Source of the DNA: Stanieria sp. NIES-3757
Lineage (GTDB): Bacteria; Cyanobacteriota; Cyanobacteriia; Cyanobacteriales; Xenococcaceae
NCBI GenBank assembly: GCA_002355455.1
Contig: AP017375.1
Location: forward strand, 1,240,001-1,304,000
DNA: 64,000 nucleotides
Direction of reading: 5' to 3'
The translations under genes and the position numbers were made by a program. Below, piece by piece: positions 1-9,443 of the stretch. The notes beneath the pieces were generated by a model. That model was given only the letters and a program-made list of their open reading frames with translations. It was not told the DNA's origin and made no database searches. Position 1 is the first letter of the stretch, and the number at the start of each line of letters is the position of its first letter.

Positions 1-1046
1 CAAATCTTAAAACTAGTATTGCCAAACTTAGACAAGATCCTAATTATGCTGATGAAATTTTTAATGAAAGCCAAGAGTTTTTTACTATTACTAATGATGC
101 TGTCTTTGCTGCCGAAGCAATGTATAATCGCAAAGTCAAAACTGTAAAATTGATTGAGATATTTTTATTTACTACAGAGATAGCTATTATAATCGCTATT
201 TTATTTATTGCTCGTAGAATTGGTTTTTTATTAAAATTTTCTGCTAATAATATCGCATCATCGTCAACTCAAATAGCCTCAACAGTAGAACAACAAGAAC
301 GCACTGTCAACGAACAAGCTAGTTCGGTTAGTCAAACCACTACCACCATGGATGAATTGGGTTCATCCTCCCGTCAATCTGCCGAACAAGCCGAATCCTC
401 TGCCAATGGCGCAAGAGTAGCACTCACTCTCGCCGAACAAGGTACTCAAGCCGTCCAACAAACCATGGCAGGGATGAATCTGCTCCAAGACAAAGTTAAT
501 GCGATCGCACAACAAATCATGAGTCTGAGCGAGCAAACTGGACAAATTGGCGGAATTTCCGAGTTAGTCGCTGAACTTGCCAATCAAACTAATATGCTGG
601 CTCTTAATGCTGCGGTAGAAGCTGCTCATGCTGGCGAACAAGGACAAGGTTTTAGTGTCGTAGCTGCCGAAATTCGCAAACTTGCCGAACGCAGCAAAAC
701 TTCTGCTGAGAGGATCAAAGGTTTAGTCAATCAAATTCAAACTGAGATTAATCGCACGGTGATGGTAACTGATGAAGGAACTAAAACCGTGACACAAGGT
801 TTGCAATTAACTCAAGGAACAGCTTCAACTTTTGCTGGAGTGGCCGATGCAGTTAATAACGTCTTTCTCAACTCACAACAGATTTCTTTAAGTGCCAAGC
901 AACAAGCAGTAGCCATTCAACAGATGCTCAGTGCGATGAAGGAAATTGATTTGGGTGCCAAGGAGACTGCTAGTGGCATTAGTCAAGTCAGGATTAGTAC
1001 TCAACAACTCACTGAGGTGGCTCAACAACTTAAAGAGTTGGTTTAA
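1..1046 (+). CDS. Methyl-accepting chemotaxis protein, 5' end outside window
   Basis: The frame is open from base 3, so the gene begins before the window; the first in-frame ATG at 120 is internal. Visible in order are a short soluble stretch, one transmembrane helix just after the ATG (hydrophobic run around [18 protein letters not shown]), and a long coiled-coil cytoplasmic domain with the conserved receptor hairpin tip ([31 protein letters not shown]). It would sense a signal through the missing N-terminal part and control the CheA encoded downstream. Nearly all the signalling domain is encoded by DNA identical to the next gene. Lying 54 bp before that gene, it is probably co-transcribed with the che genes. 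The class is certain; the ligand is unknown. Confidence 0.93.
   Translation, partial: NLKTSIAKLRQDPNYADEIFNESQEFFTITNDAVFAAEAMYNRKVKTVKLIEIFLFTTEIAIIIAILFIARRIGFLLKFSANNIASSSTQIASTVEQQERTVNEQASSVSQTTTTMDELGSSSRQSAEQAESSANGARVALTLAEQGTQAVQQTMAGMNLLQDKVNAIAQQIMSLSEQTGQIGGISELVAELANQTNMLALNAAVEAAHAGEQGQGFSVVAAEIRKLAERSKTSAERIKGLVNQIQTEINRTVMVTDEGTKTVTQGLQLTQGTASTFAGVADAVNNVFLNSQQISLSAKQQAVAIQQMLSAMKEIDLGAKETASGISQVRISTQQLTEVAQQLKELV
261..1030 (+). repeat. 770-bp direct repeat, copy 1 (receptor signalling domain)
   Basis: This block matches 1803-2572 base for base in a line-by-line reading, at an offset of 1542 bp. It starts at TCGTCAACTC and ends at CTCAACAACT, after which the copies differ. 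It covers the coiled-coil and hairpin tip of both chemoreceptors, while the sensor parts upstream are unrelated. Confidence 0.95.
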
Positions 1047-1100
1047 ATCAGGACAACAATTTTATTAGTCAATTTATTTAAATTGGAGAGGTTTGTAATT

Positions 1101-2588
1101 ATGACTCAATTGCTTCAAAAAAAACAAGCTAATTTACCCAATCAAAATGCTTCTGGAAGTTGGCAATATTTGAAAATCTTTTTGATTCCGATGGTTTTTA
1201 CCATTTTTATTGGTGGCTCAGTAACTTGGTATATCTGGGATATGTACAAAACTTTCCAAAGAATCCAAACTCAGGATGCCAAAATCTTAAACTTGAGCAA
1301 TCAAATTACTTATCTAGACGAAGTTTTAACTTCCAGCGCACGTTTAGCAGCTACTACTAATAACAAAAGATGGGAAGAACGTTATTTAAATTTTGTTCCC
1401 CAATTAGATACTGCGATCGCAGAAGCTGAACAAATCTTACCCAAGATTTCTAAAAGTGATGTCCTGACTAAAACGGATGATGCGAATCAAAAACTTATTG
1501 CCATGGAAGATCAAGCATTTAAATTGATCGATCAGGGTAAAGCTAAAGAAGCAGTAGCTATTCTGTTTAGTTCTGAGTATGAGCAGCAAAAAGGTATTTA
1601 TGCTCAGGGCTTAGAAGATACAAGCAATGCTTTGAAAGAGTATGTAGAGCAAAATATTCAACTCAAATCTCAACAAGCATTTTCAGTGGTATTTATAGTC
1701 AGTGTCAGTTTAATTATTCTGCTTTGTACTTGGATTTTTGTTTTAGCCAGGATGCAGAAATATATTCAAACAATTAAAAATGCAGGAATTATGATCGCAT
1801 CTTCGTCAACTCAAATAGCCTCAACAGTAGAACAACAAGAACGCACTGTCAACGAACAAGCTAGTTCGGTTAGTCAAACCACTACCACCATGGATGAATT
1901 GGGTTCATCCTCCCGTCAATCTGCCGAACAAGCCGAATCCTCTGCCAATGGCGCAAGAGTAGCACTCACTCTCGCCGAACAAGGTACTCAAGCCGTCCAA
2001 CAAACCATGGCAGGGATGAATCTGCTCCAAGACAAAGTTAATGCGATCGCACAACAAATCATGAGTCTGAGCGAGCAAACTGGACAAATTGGCGGAATTT
2101 CCGAGTTAGTCGCTGAACTTGCCAATCAAACTAATATGCTGGCTCTTAATGCTGCGGTAGAAGCTGCTCATGCTGGCGAACAAGGACAAGGTTTTAGTGT
2201 CGTAGCTGCCGAAATTCGCAAACTTGCCGAACGCAGCAAAACTTCTGCTGAGAGGATCAAAGGTTTAGTCAATCAAATTCAAACTGAGATTAATCGCACG
2301 GTGATGGTAACTGATGAAGGAACTAAAACCGTGACACAAGGTTTGCAATTAACTCAAGGAACAGCTTCAACTTTTGCTGGAGTGGCCGATGCAGTTAATA
2401 ACGTCTTTCTCAACTCACAACAGATTTCTTTAAGTGCCAAGCAACAAGCAGTAGCCATTCAACAGATGCTCAGTGCGATGAAGGAAATTGATTTGGGTGC
2501 CAAGGAGACTGCTAGTGGCATTAGTCAAGTCAGGATTAGTACTCAACAACTCACTGAGGTGGCTCAACAACTGAAGAAATTGGTTTGA
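1101..2588 (+). CDS. Methyl-accepting chemotaxis protein
   Basis: Transmembrane chemoreceptor of 495 residues. An in-frame TTG lies at 1083, but the ATG at 1101 is preceded by GGAGAGG at 1085-1091 with proper spacing, so 1101 is taken as the start. A first membrane helix (about residues 27-48) is followed by a roughly 140-residue helical sensor region resembling a four-helix-bundle 4HB_MCP domain (family inference), a second membrane helix near residues 197-215, and the coiled-coil signalling domain with the hairpin tip [15 protein letters not shown]. There is no obvious HAMP domain between the second helix and the signalling domain. It should form arrays with CheA and CheW and be adapted by the CheR and CheB encoded downstream. 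From about residue 235 to three residues before the end it equals the preceding receptor at the DNA level. Confidence 0.95.
   Translation: MTQLLQKKQANLPNQNASGSWQYLKIFLIPMVFTIFIGGSVTWYIWDMYKTFQRIQTQDAKILNLSNQITYLDEVLTSSARLAATTNNKRWEERYLNFVPQLDTAIAEAEQILPKISKSDVLTKTDDANQKLIAMEDQAFKLIDQGKAKEAVAILFSSEYEQQKGIYAQGLEDTSNALKEYVEQNIQLKSQQAFSVVFIVSVSLIILLCTWIFVLARMQKYIQTIKNAGIMIASSSTQIASTVEQQERTVNEQASSVSQTTTTMDELGSSSRQSAEQAESSANGARVALTLAEQGTQAVQQTMAGMNLLQDKVNAIAQQIMSLSEQTGQIGGISELVAELANQTNMLALNAAVEAAHAGEQGQGFSVVAAEIRKLAERSKTSAERIKGLVNQIQTEINRTVMVTDEGTKTVTQGLQLTQGTASTFAGVADAVNNVFLNSQQISLSAKQQAVAIQQMLSAMKEIDLGAKETASGISQVRISTQQLTEVAQQLKKLV
1803..2572 (+). repeat. 770-bp direct repeat, copy 2 (receptor signalling domain)
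   Basis: Second copy of the 261-1030 block with no mismatch seen, including synonymous positions. Identity over this length, with sharp edges inside two adjacent genes, points to recent duplication or ongoing gene conversion. Confidence 0.95.
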
Positions 2589-2637
2589 TATTGGTCAATG
2601 GTCATTTGTTAGTAAACTGAGGTTATCTAAAAAAAGT

Positions 2638-4983
2638 ATGAGAATCGAAGACGACGAACTTAGAGAGTTATATAAAGCTTCTACCACTGAAAGAATTGGT
2701 AAACTCGAACAAGGCTTACTTCATCTCGAACAAAATCCCCAAGATGGAGTCAAATTAGAGGAATTATTGCGAGAAGCACATACCCTCAAAGGTGATTCGC
2801 GAATGTTGGGGTTAAATGAGATCGAAATGTTGATTCATCAACTAGAAGATTGTTTAGCTGCCATTAAACGAGGAGAAGAGACTTTCGATCCGCAAAATTG
2901 CGATCGCTATTATCAAGCTTTAGATGCTATTTCTCAGTTGGCTCATCAAGCTATTACAGGCGAAGAAGCTAATGTTAACACTTTCCAAGTTTTGGCTGCC
3001 TTAATGGGAGCAGAATTAGAGCTTGCTTCTGAATCAGAATCAGCCTCTTCACCAGAAGATGATTTGTTTGAGGATTCAACGCCAACCAAGACAGTTGCAA
3101 TCAAGGATTCAGATCAATTGTCTAAGGATGATTTATTGGGAGATTTCGCTTCTGCTGTTACGCCAACTAATATTACTCCTATTCAAGAACAAAAAACTAG
3201 TAATGTAAGCTCAGCTAGCGATCGCGTAATTGATACCATTCGAGTTGAACCAGAAAAATTAGATGCTTTGATGGCTCAAGCGGGAGAGTTAACTGTTGCT
3301 AAACAAAGAATTGCTACTCAATCTGATCAAATTCAGCAAATTAGCGATCTTTGTATGGAATTAAACCAAAATAAACGCAATTATAGGTTATTATTCCGTA
3401 AAATCGAACAAAGTTTAAATGCAGAATATCTCAAATTTTTTCATGATTTTTTGGCTCATACTCAAACAAGTTTAGAGCAGTTAGAAGCTTTAGTCGATCA
3501 ATTACAAGAGCGTAGCGAAGAGGATAGCACTAACTTAGATTTGGTGAGTAACCGACTAGAAAAAGGAATTCGCAACTTAAGACTTTTACCACTATCCAAC
3601 GTCTTCAATCTGTTTAATCGTTTAGTTAGAGATCTAAGTAAAGAGCAGAACAAACAAATTCAATTATCGATTGAAGGTGGTAATACTCTGGTTGATAAAC
3701 GAATTCTGGAAGAACTTAAAGACCCCTTGTTACATATTATTCGTAATGCGATCGATCACGGGATTGAAACTCCTTCAGAAAGACAAAATAAAGGAAAACC
3801 ACCAACTGCTACTATTCAGCTTCGCGGTTATCAAATGGGTAGTAGTGTCATCGTCGAAATCAAAGATGACGGCAGAGGATTAGATTTAGCACAAATTAAA
3901 CAAACAGCTTTACGAAGAGGAATTCATACCGAAGCAGAATTAGCTCAAATGAGTACCGAACAAATTCAAGCTCTTATTTTTGCCTCGGGATTTTCAACTC
4001 GTACCAGAGTTACTGATATTTCTGGCAGAGGTGTTGGTTTAGATGTTGTCCATGCTAATGTTGAAAAACTTAAAGGTAGTATCGAAGTAACATCTACTCC
4101 CGAACGAGGCTGTCAATTTAGTTTAAGATTAAGTAGCGCGATCGCCACTACAAAAGCCTTAATTCTCAAAGTCAATCAAAATGCTTACGCCTTACCAATT
4201 GAATTTGTTACTAAAATCTTACTGTTATCCCAACAAGAGATCTTTACCTTAACAGGCGATCGCACTATCCTAATCGATCAATGTCCAGTACCAGTAGCTT
4301 GGTTAGCGGATATTTTAGAACTTCCTTTAAATATTCCTGCCTTTGCGACAGTTAATAATACTAGCCACAAAAACATTCCTTGTATTATCGTGCGATCGGG
4401 GACAAAATTGATTGGTATTCTGATTGAAGAAATTCTGACGCAACAAGAAATTATTCTTAAACCTCAAAGTAAATTAATTCAACGAGTACGTAATTTTGCT
4501 GGAGCAACCATTCTAGAGAATGGACAGGTTTGCATGGTGCTAAATGCTCAAGATTTGGCATACTCTATCAACAAAAGTAGTCAAATTAATACGACTCAAC
4601 TTTTAGAATCCACTCAAACACAACCATCTCTATTGTTAGTTGAAGATTCGATTGTGATTCGTACTCAAATGAAACGCATTCTCGAAAGTGCAGGTTATCA
4701 AGTGACGACTGCGGTAGATGGATTAGATGGTTTTAATAAACTGAGACAGGGTAAATTTGATGGAATTATCTCCGATGTAGAAATGCCCAATTTGGATGGT
4801 TTATCTCTAACTGAAAGAATTCGTCAGTATCCAGAATATCGAGAATTACCAATTATTTTAGTCACTACTTTGGCTAAAGATGAGGATAAAAGTCGAGGTG
4901 CGCAAGCAGGTGCTAATGCTTATCTGACTAAAGGTGATTTCGATCAAACTTTACTGCTAGATACTCTGAATCGATTAGTTTAG
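2638..4983 (+). CDS. cheA: Chemotaxis histidine kinase CheA, hybrid with C-terminal receiver
   Basis: 781-residue CheA family kinase. An N-terminal HPt domain (about 1-110) carries the phospho-accepting His48 in REAHTLKGDSRML. After an acidic linker come the dimerisation helices (VEPEKLDALMAQAGELT, about 200-330), an HATPase domain with N box IRNAIDHGIE and glycine boxes DDGRGLDL and GRGVGLDVV, a CheW-like domain (about 505-640), and a receiver domain (about 655-775) with the acceptor Asp in IISDVEMPNLDG. It phosphorylates itself under receptor control and passes phosphate to its own receiver, CheB and other regulators. The fused receiver is typical of cyanobacterial taxis and pilus kinases. 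No separate CheY or CheW gene lies in the window. The ATG at 2638 is 49 bp after the receptor gene. Confidence 0.95.
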   Translation: MRIEDDELRELYKASTTERIGKLEQGLLHLEQNPQDGVKLEELLREAHTLKGDSRMLGLNEIEMLIHQLEDCLAAIKRGEETFDPQNCDRYYQALDAISQLAHQAITGEEANVNTFQVLAALMGAELELASESESASSPEDDLFEDSTPTKTVAIKDSDQLSKDDLLGDFASAVTPTNITPIQEQKTSNVSSASDRVIDTIRVEPEKLDALMAQAGELTVAKQRIATQSDQIQQISDLCMELNQNKRNYRLLFRKIEQSLNAEYLKFFHDFLAHTQTSLEQLEALVDQLQERSEEDSTNLDLVSNRLEKGIRNLRLLPLSNVFNLFNRLVRDLSKEQNKQIQLSIEGGNTLVDKRILEELKDPLLHIIRNAIDHGIETPSERQNKGKPPTATIQLRGYQMGSSVIVEIKDDGRGLDLAQIKQTALRRGIHTEAELAQMSTEQIQALIFASGFSTRTRVTDISGRGVGLDVVHANVEKLKGSIEVTSTPERGCQFSLRLSSAIATTKALILKVNQNAYALPIEFVTKILLLSQQEIFTLTGDRTILIDQCPVPVAWLADILELPLNIPAFATVNNTSHKNIPCIIVRSGTKLIGILIEEILTQQEIILKPQSKLIQRVRNFAGATILENGQVCMVLNAQDLAYSINKSSQINTTQLLESTQTQPSLLLVEDSIVIRTQMKRILESAGYQVTTAVDGLDGFNKLRQGKFDGIISDVEMPNLDGLSLTERIRQYPEYRELPIILVTTLAKDEDKSRGAQAGANAYLTKGDFDQTLLLDTLNRLV

Positions 4984-5003
4984 CTCAGTTACCAATATTT
5001 ACT

Positions 5004-6074
5004 ATGTCACCTATTAAAGTTTTATTAGTTGAAGATTCCCCTATTGCTCTGACAATCTTACAAAAAATTTTGGCTACTTCTCCAGAAATAACAGTAGTTG
5101 GTACTGCGAGTAATGGCATCGACGCATTAGAGCTAATTCCTAAACTAAAACCAAATGTCATTTGTACTGATCTTCAGATGGCAAAAATGGATGGTTTAGA
5201 ATTTACAAAACAAGTCATGGCTAAATATCCTAAGCCAATTTTGATCGTTAGTAACTCAGTACAGCAAAGCGATACCGAAAATATTTTTGAACTACTTCAA
5301 GCAGGCGCAGTTGATGTTTTTCCTAAACCAGTAGGTGGACAAGCTACGGAATACGAACAAGTCAAACAAAAATTACTCAACAAAATCAAAATTTTATCAG
5401 GAGTATCGGTCTTTACCAAACCCTTAAAAGACCACAATCATTCTAGTCGTACCACCAACCCAGGATTAACTCAAACAACTATTTGCTTTCCCTCTTCTGC
5501 AAATCTTAGTTCTCAGATTCGAGTTATAACTATTGGTGCATCTACGGGTGGCCCTCAAGCTTTAGCTAAACTTCTCAAACCTTTACCAAGCGACTTTCCT
5601 GTCCCAATTATTTGTACTCAACATATTAGCGAAGGGTTTTTAAGCGGGTTAGTTAGTTGGTTGGGGAGAGAGTGTAAATTAACCGTTAAAATTACTGAAC
5701 GAGGAGAAATACCTACACCAGGAACGGTTTATTTTGCTCCTGAAAGACATCATTTAGAAATAGATACCCAAGGAAAATTTTTTTATTTGGATCAGCCACC
5801 AGTCGATGGTCATCGTCCTTCTGTAACTGTTACTTTTAAAGCAGTTGCTAGACACTATAGTAGAGGTGCTGTTGGTATTCTTCTCACAGGGATGGGAAAA
5901 GATGGTGCAGAAGGAACAAAAGCGATCGCAGATGTCGGTGGTTTGACTATTGTTCAAGATGAAAGTACTTGTGTTGTCTTTGGAATGCCTAAAGAAGCGA
6001 TCGCTCTAGGGGCAGCACAACATATTCTTCCTCTTTCAGAAATTACGCCCTTTTTACTCAAAAAAATCTTTTAA
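5004..6074 (+). CDS. cheB: Chemotaxis protein-glutamate methylesterase CheB
   Basis: Two-domain CheB of 356 residues. The N-terminal receiver has acidic residues Glu10/Asp11 and acceptor Asp56 (VICTDLQM). The C-terminal esterase domain holds the triad seen as Ser180 in ITIGASTGGPQ, His207 in CTQHISEGF and Asp300 in LTGMGKDGAEG. It removes methyl groups from receptor glutamates and deamidates glutamines, resetting sensitivity when phosphorylated by CheA. It starts 20 bp after cheA and is followed by cheR, so adaptation enzymes and kinase are made together. Confidence 0.96.
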   Translation: MSPIKVLLVEDSPIALTILQKILATSPEITVVGTASNGIDALELIPKLKPNVICTDLQMAKMDGLEFTKQVMAKYPKPILIVSNSVQQSDTENIFELLQAGAVDVFPKPVGGQATEYEQVKQKLLNKIKILSGVSVFTKPLKDHNHSSRTTNPGLTQTTICFPSSANLSSQIRVITIGASTGGPQALAKLLKPLPSDFPVPIICTQHISEGFLSGLVSWLGRECKLTVKITERGEIPTPGTVYFAPERHHLEIDTQGKFFYLDQPPVDGHRPSVTVTFKAVARHYSRGAVGILLTGMGKDGAEGTKAIADVGGLTIVQDESTCVVFGMPKEAIALGAAQHILPLSEITPFLLKKIF

Positions 6075-6127
6075 ATTCTGTTGGTTTAGTTGCAACAAAA
6101 ATTTTTTAAGTATTAAAAATATTACTA

Positions 6128-7666
6128 ATGAGATCCAATCAATTGCTTAACGATAATCTTCTTGAAGCTTTTATTGTTTTAATTACTGAGCAAACAGGTT
6201 TAATTGTCAAAGAACGCGATCGCGATAATTTAAAACAAGAAATATGCAAAAGGACTCAATCTCTGAATCTACCATCACCAGAAAATTATTATAGATTACT
6301 TTCTACTATCTCTAATACTAATTCTTTAGAATGGCAGCAAATTATTAGTTTTTTAACTAATAACGAAAGTTATTTTTTTCGAGATACAGCCCAAATCGAA
6401 CTGTTAGAAAAACAAATTTTTCCAGAACTTATTCAACGTAAACAAACTACCAAAACTTTACGTATTTGTAGTGCTGGTTGTTCTACGGGAGAAGAGCCTT
6501 ATACTCTAGCCATACTTCTTAAAGAACTTATCCCCGATCTAGTTCAATGGAACTTACAAATTATTGCTCTAGATATTGATTGTGAAGCCCTCAAAAAAGC
6601 AGCAGCAGGAATTTATAGTTCTTGGTCTTTTCGAGGCGTAAAACCACGAATCAAACAACAATATTTTCAATTACAAAATAATCAATATCATCTCAATTCC
6701 GAGATTAAAGAGATGGTTAAATTTCAAAATATTAATTTAGTTAACGACTCTTTTGTTCAGGCTACTTGGGAATTAAATAATATCGATCTATTTATTTGTC
6801 GCAATGTTTTTATTTATTTTCCAGAAGATAAAATTGCTACCGTTTTAAATAAAATATATAATTCTCTACAACCTTTAGGTTATTTACTTACAGGTCATAC
6901 CGAATTAGCTGCTCAAAATTTAAGCTGTTTTAAAATTCAGGTTTTTGATGAGTCAATTATTTATCAACGTCCTGAATCAAATAGTCTTACTAATGCTTCT
7001 CCTAACTCAATTAGAATAACTCAACCTAAAACAGTTACAAACCAAATTGTTGATTTAGATCGAATTTCTCCTCAACAAGAAAAATTTAATCGATTAATTA
7101 ACTCCATTGAAAAATCTTTTCAGCAATCTCAGAAACTTTTATCTCATCCGTTGCCTAAAATCGAACCACCATCAATTAAAACTAATTTATCTTTATCGGA
7201 AATAGAACAACTCGTAGAACAACAACAGTACCAGTTAGCGATCACTCAATTACAACAACTAATTACTCAATCAACAAATCAAATTGATTATTATTATCTG
7301 TTAGCCAAAATTTATGCTGATACAGGCAAACACCAAGATGCGATCACAGTTTGTCAATCTGCTTTACAAATAGATTCTTTAGCTGTGTCAATTTATTATC
7401 TTTTATCCCAAGTTAAAGAAGAATTAGGTGATTTTATCGAAGCCAAAGAATTATTAAAAAAAATTATTTATCTCGATCAATTATTTATTGCTGCTTATTT
7501 AAATCTGAGTCAACTTTATCAACAGGAAGGAGATTTAAAAAGAGCTTTCAAAATGCAACTTGCTGCTTTAAATATTCTCAAACAATTACCTCAAAACCAA
7601 AAAATTTCAGGTATGGGTAATTTAACAACTCAAGATTTAATTTCTCAACTAGAGATAATTATCTAA
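6128..7666 (+). CDS. cheR: Chemotaxis methyltransferase CheR with C-terminal TPR repeats
   Basis: The first about 280 residues are a CheR S-adenosylmethionine-dependent methyltransferase: an N-terminal helical part, FLTNNESYFFRD, the SAM loop RICSAGCSTGEEPYTLAI, and LFICRNVFIYF. This part methylates receptor glutamates. A low-complexity linker (about 280-360) leads to tetratricopeptide repeats (about 360-490; for example YYLLAKIYADTGKHQDAI and YLNLSQLYQQEGDLKRA), a known CheR extension that probably mediates protein contacts. It is the last gene of the operon, 53 bp after cheB; a hairpin with a T run lies about 200 bp downstream. Confidence 0.94.
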   Translation: MRSNQLLNDNLLEAFIVLITEQTGLIVKERDRDNLKQEICKRTQSLNLPSPENYYRLLSTISNTNSLEWQQIISFLTNNESYFFRDTAQIELLEKQIFPELIQRKQTTKTLRICSAGCSTGEEPYTLAILLKELIPDLVQWNLQIIALDIDCEALKKAAAGIYSSWSFRGVKPRIKQQYFQLQNNQYHLNSEIKEMVKFQNINLVNDSFVQATWELNNIDLFICRNVFIYFPEDKIATVLNKIYNSLQPLGYLLTGHTELAAQNLSCFKIQVFDESIIYQRPESNSLTNASPNSIRITQPKTVTNQIVDLDRISPQQEKFNRLINSIEKSFQQSQKLLSHPLPKIEPPSIKTNLSLSEIEQLVEQQQYQLAITQLQQLITQSTNQIDYYYLLAKIYADTGKHQDAITVCQSALQIDSLAVSIYYLLSQVKEELGDFIEAKELLKKIIYLDQLFIAAYLNLSQLYQQEGDLKRAFKMQLAALNILKQLPQNQKISGMGNLTTQDLISQLEIII

Positions 7667-7865
7667 ATAAAAATGCCAATAATTATTAGTAAACAAATAT
7701 ACATTTTTCAAAAAATCCTAATATAATCAATGATTTTTCAGTAAGCTTTCGGATGGTATTTTCCAAATAAATATTCAATAATTGCAGAAGAAGGCACAAA
7801 CTTACTAGCCATTATTAAGAAAGATTTTTTTCTTCATAGCTTTGTCTAAAACACTACACAAAGCT

Positions 7866-7888
7866 AAAGATTTTAAAAATCTTTTTTT
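7866..7888 (+). terminator. Probable intrinsic terminator after the che operon
   Basis: AAAGATTTT and AAAATCTTT form a tight A/T-rich hairpin at 7866-7884, followed by more T residues to 7888. It lies in the 331-bp gap between cheR and the next gene. The stem has little GC, so strength is uncertain. Confidence 0.5.
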
Positions 7889-7943
7889 GAAGCAATGCCT
7901 AAATTAGCTTGCTCTAAATTTGTTTTGTGACCCAAAAAATAAA

Positions 7944-7989
7944 TGCGGTCTTGCATGACTAATTGTTTAAATTAATGCATTTGACCGCA
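7944..7989. promoter_or_regulatory. Long inverted repeat just upstream of the oxidase gene
   Basis: TGCGGTC (7944-7950) and GACCGCA (7983-7989) are exact reverse complements. Inside them GCAT (7953-7956) pairs with ATGC (7975-7978). The structure ends 8 bp before the oxidase ATG and may be an operator, an RNA hairpin covering the ribosome site, or a remnant of a small repeat. No Shine-Dalgarno sequence is visible between it and the ATG. Confidence 0.4.
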
Positions 7990-7997
7990 GGTGTTTA

Positions 7998-8930
7998 ATG
8001 AATTGTTTTGTGATTCTTATGGTCAACAAAAATAACATAGATTCTGCTCAAAAACAAGCAGAAAATATTGTCTTTACTACTCAATCAGAAGATCGCCAAA
8101 AACAATCCGATCTAATGAATCTTGAGTGGGCGCAGATTGCTCCAAGCAAAGTAGTAATAGCAACCAAAAATCGTGCTTGGTTGTATCAACCCCATTCTGC
8201 TGAGGATCGCTTTTCTCAACCGATGGCATGTGCTGGGAGTAATGCGACTACTCGAAACTTATTAGATACAGCGATCGCAACTGCTAAATACACTATCAAG
8301 TCTAATGTTAGACCACCTAGCTTAACTCCCATACGGTGGGTGTGGCGATTAGCTAGTGTTTACCATCTGACTTTTTCTGTCCCCGAACTAATGGAAAAAG
8401 CTGCTGCGAATTTTGCTGCTGATAATCATTTTCTTTTAGCACAATGGGCTTTACAAAAAGCAAAAGAGGAAAAAGGTCACGCTCAATTGGCTTTGCTCGA
8501 CATCGAATCTTTGGGATACGATGCTGAAGCAGTTGTGAAAGCATTTGTTCCTGCTGCTGCGGTCAATTTGATTGATTACTTAACTCGCAGCGCACAAGAT
8601 AACAATCCCATCGATTGTGTTGGCTACTGTTATACAGTGGAACGCATAGCTGTCGGTCTTGGAGAGGATTATATCCAAAGGATTGAAGCATTATTACCAC
8701 CAGAAACTAATGCTACCCGATTTTTGCGTGTACATAGTTCCGTTGGTGCTGATGCAGAACACGTAGACGAAAATGCCTCGATGATAGCGCAGCTTACTCC
8801 CTCGGAACGGACTCGTATAGCGCGAGCTTGTTACGAAACTGCATTAATGTGTTTCAGTCCCCCACCTGAAGCCTATATTTCGGATGAGGAACTTAAGCAG
8901 ATTCTGCAACCATTAAAGCTCAATCAATAA
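7998..8930 (+). CDS. Heme-oxygenase-like (TenA/PqqC-fold) metal-dependent oxidase, function unknown
   Basis: 310 residues (303 if the in-frame ATG at 8019 is used). The last about 190 residues are helical and carry a ligand-like pattern of the heme-oxygenase-like diiron oxidase superfamily: Glu157/Glu158 and His161 in KEEKGHAQLALLD, Glu215 in CYTVERIA, and His246, Asp252 and His255 in VHSSVGADAEHVDE. Members with known roles include PqqC, chlamydial CADD and SznF-type enzymes. The first 110 residues form an unassigned extension. No heme biosynthesis, thiamin or PQQ genes are nearby. The neighbour 166 bp downstream is a 48-residue acidic peptide gene, which makes a peptide-modifying role possible (inference). 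Membership of the superfamily is likely; substrate and metal are unknown. Confidence 0.75.
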   Translation: MNCFVILMVNKNNIDSAQKQAENIVFTTQSEDRQKQSDLMNLEWAQIAPSKVVIATKNRAWLYQPHSAEDRFSQPMACAGSNATTRNLLDTAIATAKYTIKSNVRPPSLTPIRWVWRLASVYHLTFSVPELMEKAAANFAADNHFLLAQWALQKAKEEKGHAQLALLDIESLGYDAEAVVKAFVPAAAVNLIDYLTRSAQDNNPIDCVGYCYTVERIAVGLGEDYIQRIEALLPPETNATRFLRVHSSVGADAEHVDENASMIAQLTPSERTRIARACYETALMCFSPPPEAYISDEELKQILQPLKLNQ

Positions 8931-9096
8931 CTATAGGGAAGGCTAATCTTTACCTCTTTATAAGTAGCTCGGCTTAATTAAACATCAAAAATTTTGTAGC
9001 TATAACAATAGATCGTTTTAGCGATTCTACAAATAATTAGGTTGACTTTCTTATCACCTGCAAACTAAGAACAAACATTAAGGAAGGATAATTAAA

Positions 9097-9243
9097 ATGA
9101 ACACTGCAACAATTACTCCAATCAAACCAGTTGAAAATAGCTTAGACATTTTAAATGAATTTGGTCTTGAAATCGATTTAGAAAGTATCTTGATTGAAGA
9201 ATACGAACTAGAATTAGCTAGTGACATTGGCATCGGTCTTTAA
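9097..9243 (+). CDS. 48-residue acidic peptide, possible modified-peptide precursor
   Basis: A short ORF from ATG 9097 to TAA 9241-9243, with a strong ribosome site AAGGAAGGA at 9080-9088, 8 nt before the start. The product has a neutral N-terminal part (NTATITPIKP), then an acidic amphipathic stretch (LNEFGLEIDLESIL), one Tyr in EEYELELASD, and the C-terminus IGIGL. It has no Cys, no signal peptide and no membrane helix. Size, acidic leader-like region and glycine-containing tail resemble ribosomal peptide precursors, and it follows a heme-oxygenase-like oxidase. An inverted repeat closes the unit downstream. Alternatives are a small regulatory or structural protein. The ORF looks real because of the ribosome site and codon use; the function is inference. 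Confidence 0.65.
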   Translation: MNTATITPIKPVENSLDILNEFGLEIDLESILIEEYELELASDIGIGL

Positions 9244-9276
9244 TCAATTTGCACCATAATTCAAGAATCAAGAACA

Positions 9277-9340
9277 ATTCTTTTGGGTTGCAATCTTAGC
9301 TTCGCTGAGGCGCAAAGCGATCGCTTAGTTCCAAAAGAAT
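9277..9340 (+). terminator. Inverted repeat ending the small-peptide transcript
   Basis: ATTCTTTTGG (9277-9286) and CCAAAAGAAT (9331-9340) are perfect 10-bp complements. The loop contains a HIP1-centred dispersed repeat (9288-9324). There is no long T run, so it may be a processing or stability hairpin rather than a classical terminator. Confidence 0.45.
9288..9324 (-). repeat. HIP1-containing dispersed repeat, copy A
   Basis: The reverse complement of this 37-bp stretch matches 32485-32521 at about 31 of 37 positions. Both copies start with GCGATCGC, share TGCGCCTC and end in AGATTGCAA. It looks like a short dispersed palindromic-type element. Confidence 0.55.
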
Positions 9341-9361
9341 AACAACTTAAGCTATTTAACT

Positions 9362-9414
9362 CTCTTTTGTCACTAGGGGAAAAATTGAGGTTTTGACCCA
9401 CTCTGACAAAAGAG
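9362..9414. terminator. Inverted repeat between convergent genes
   Basis: CTCTTTTGTCA (9362-9372) and TGACAAAAGAG (9404-9414) are perfect 11-bp complements around a 31-nt loop. It lies 30 bp downstream of natG, read on the minus strand, and after the peptide gene on the plus strand, so it could stop transcription from both sides. Confidence 0.45.
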
Positions 9415-9443
9415 TATTACTATTTAATGCCTAAGAAACGATC

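Noticed and set aside
363-545. Antisense 60-residue frame, repeated at 1905-2087
   Set aside because: It mirrors the highly conserved receptor hairpin region in both copies; it is repeated only because the DNA is.
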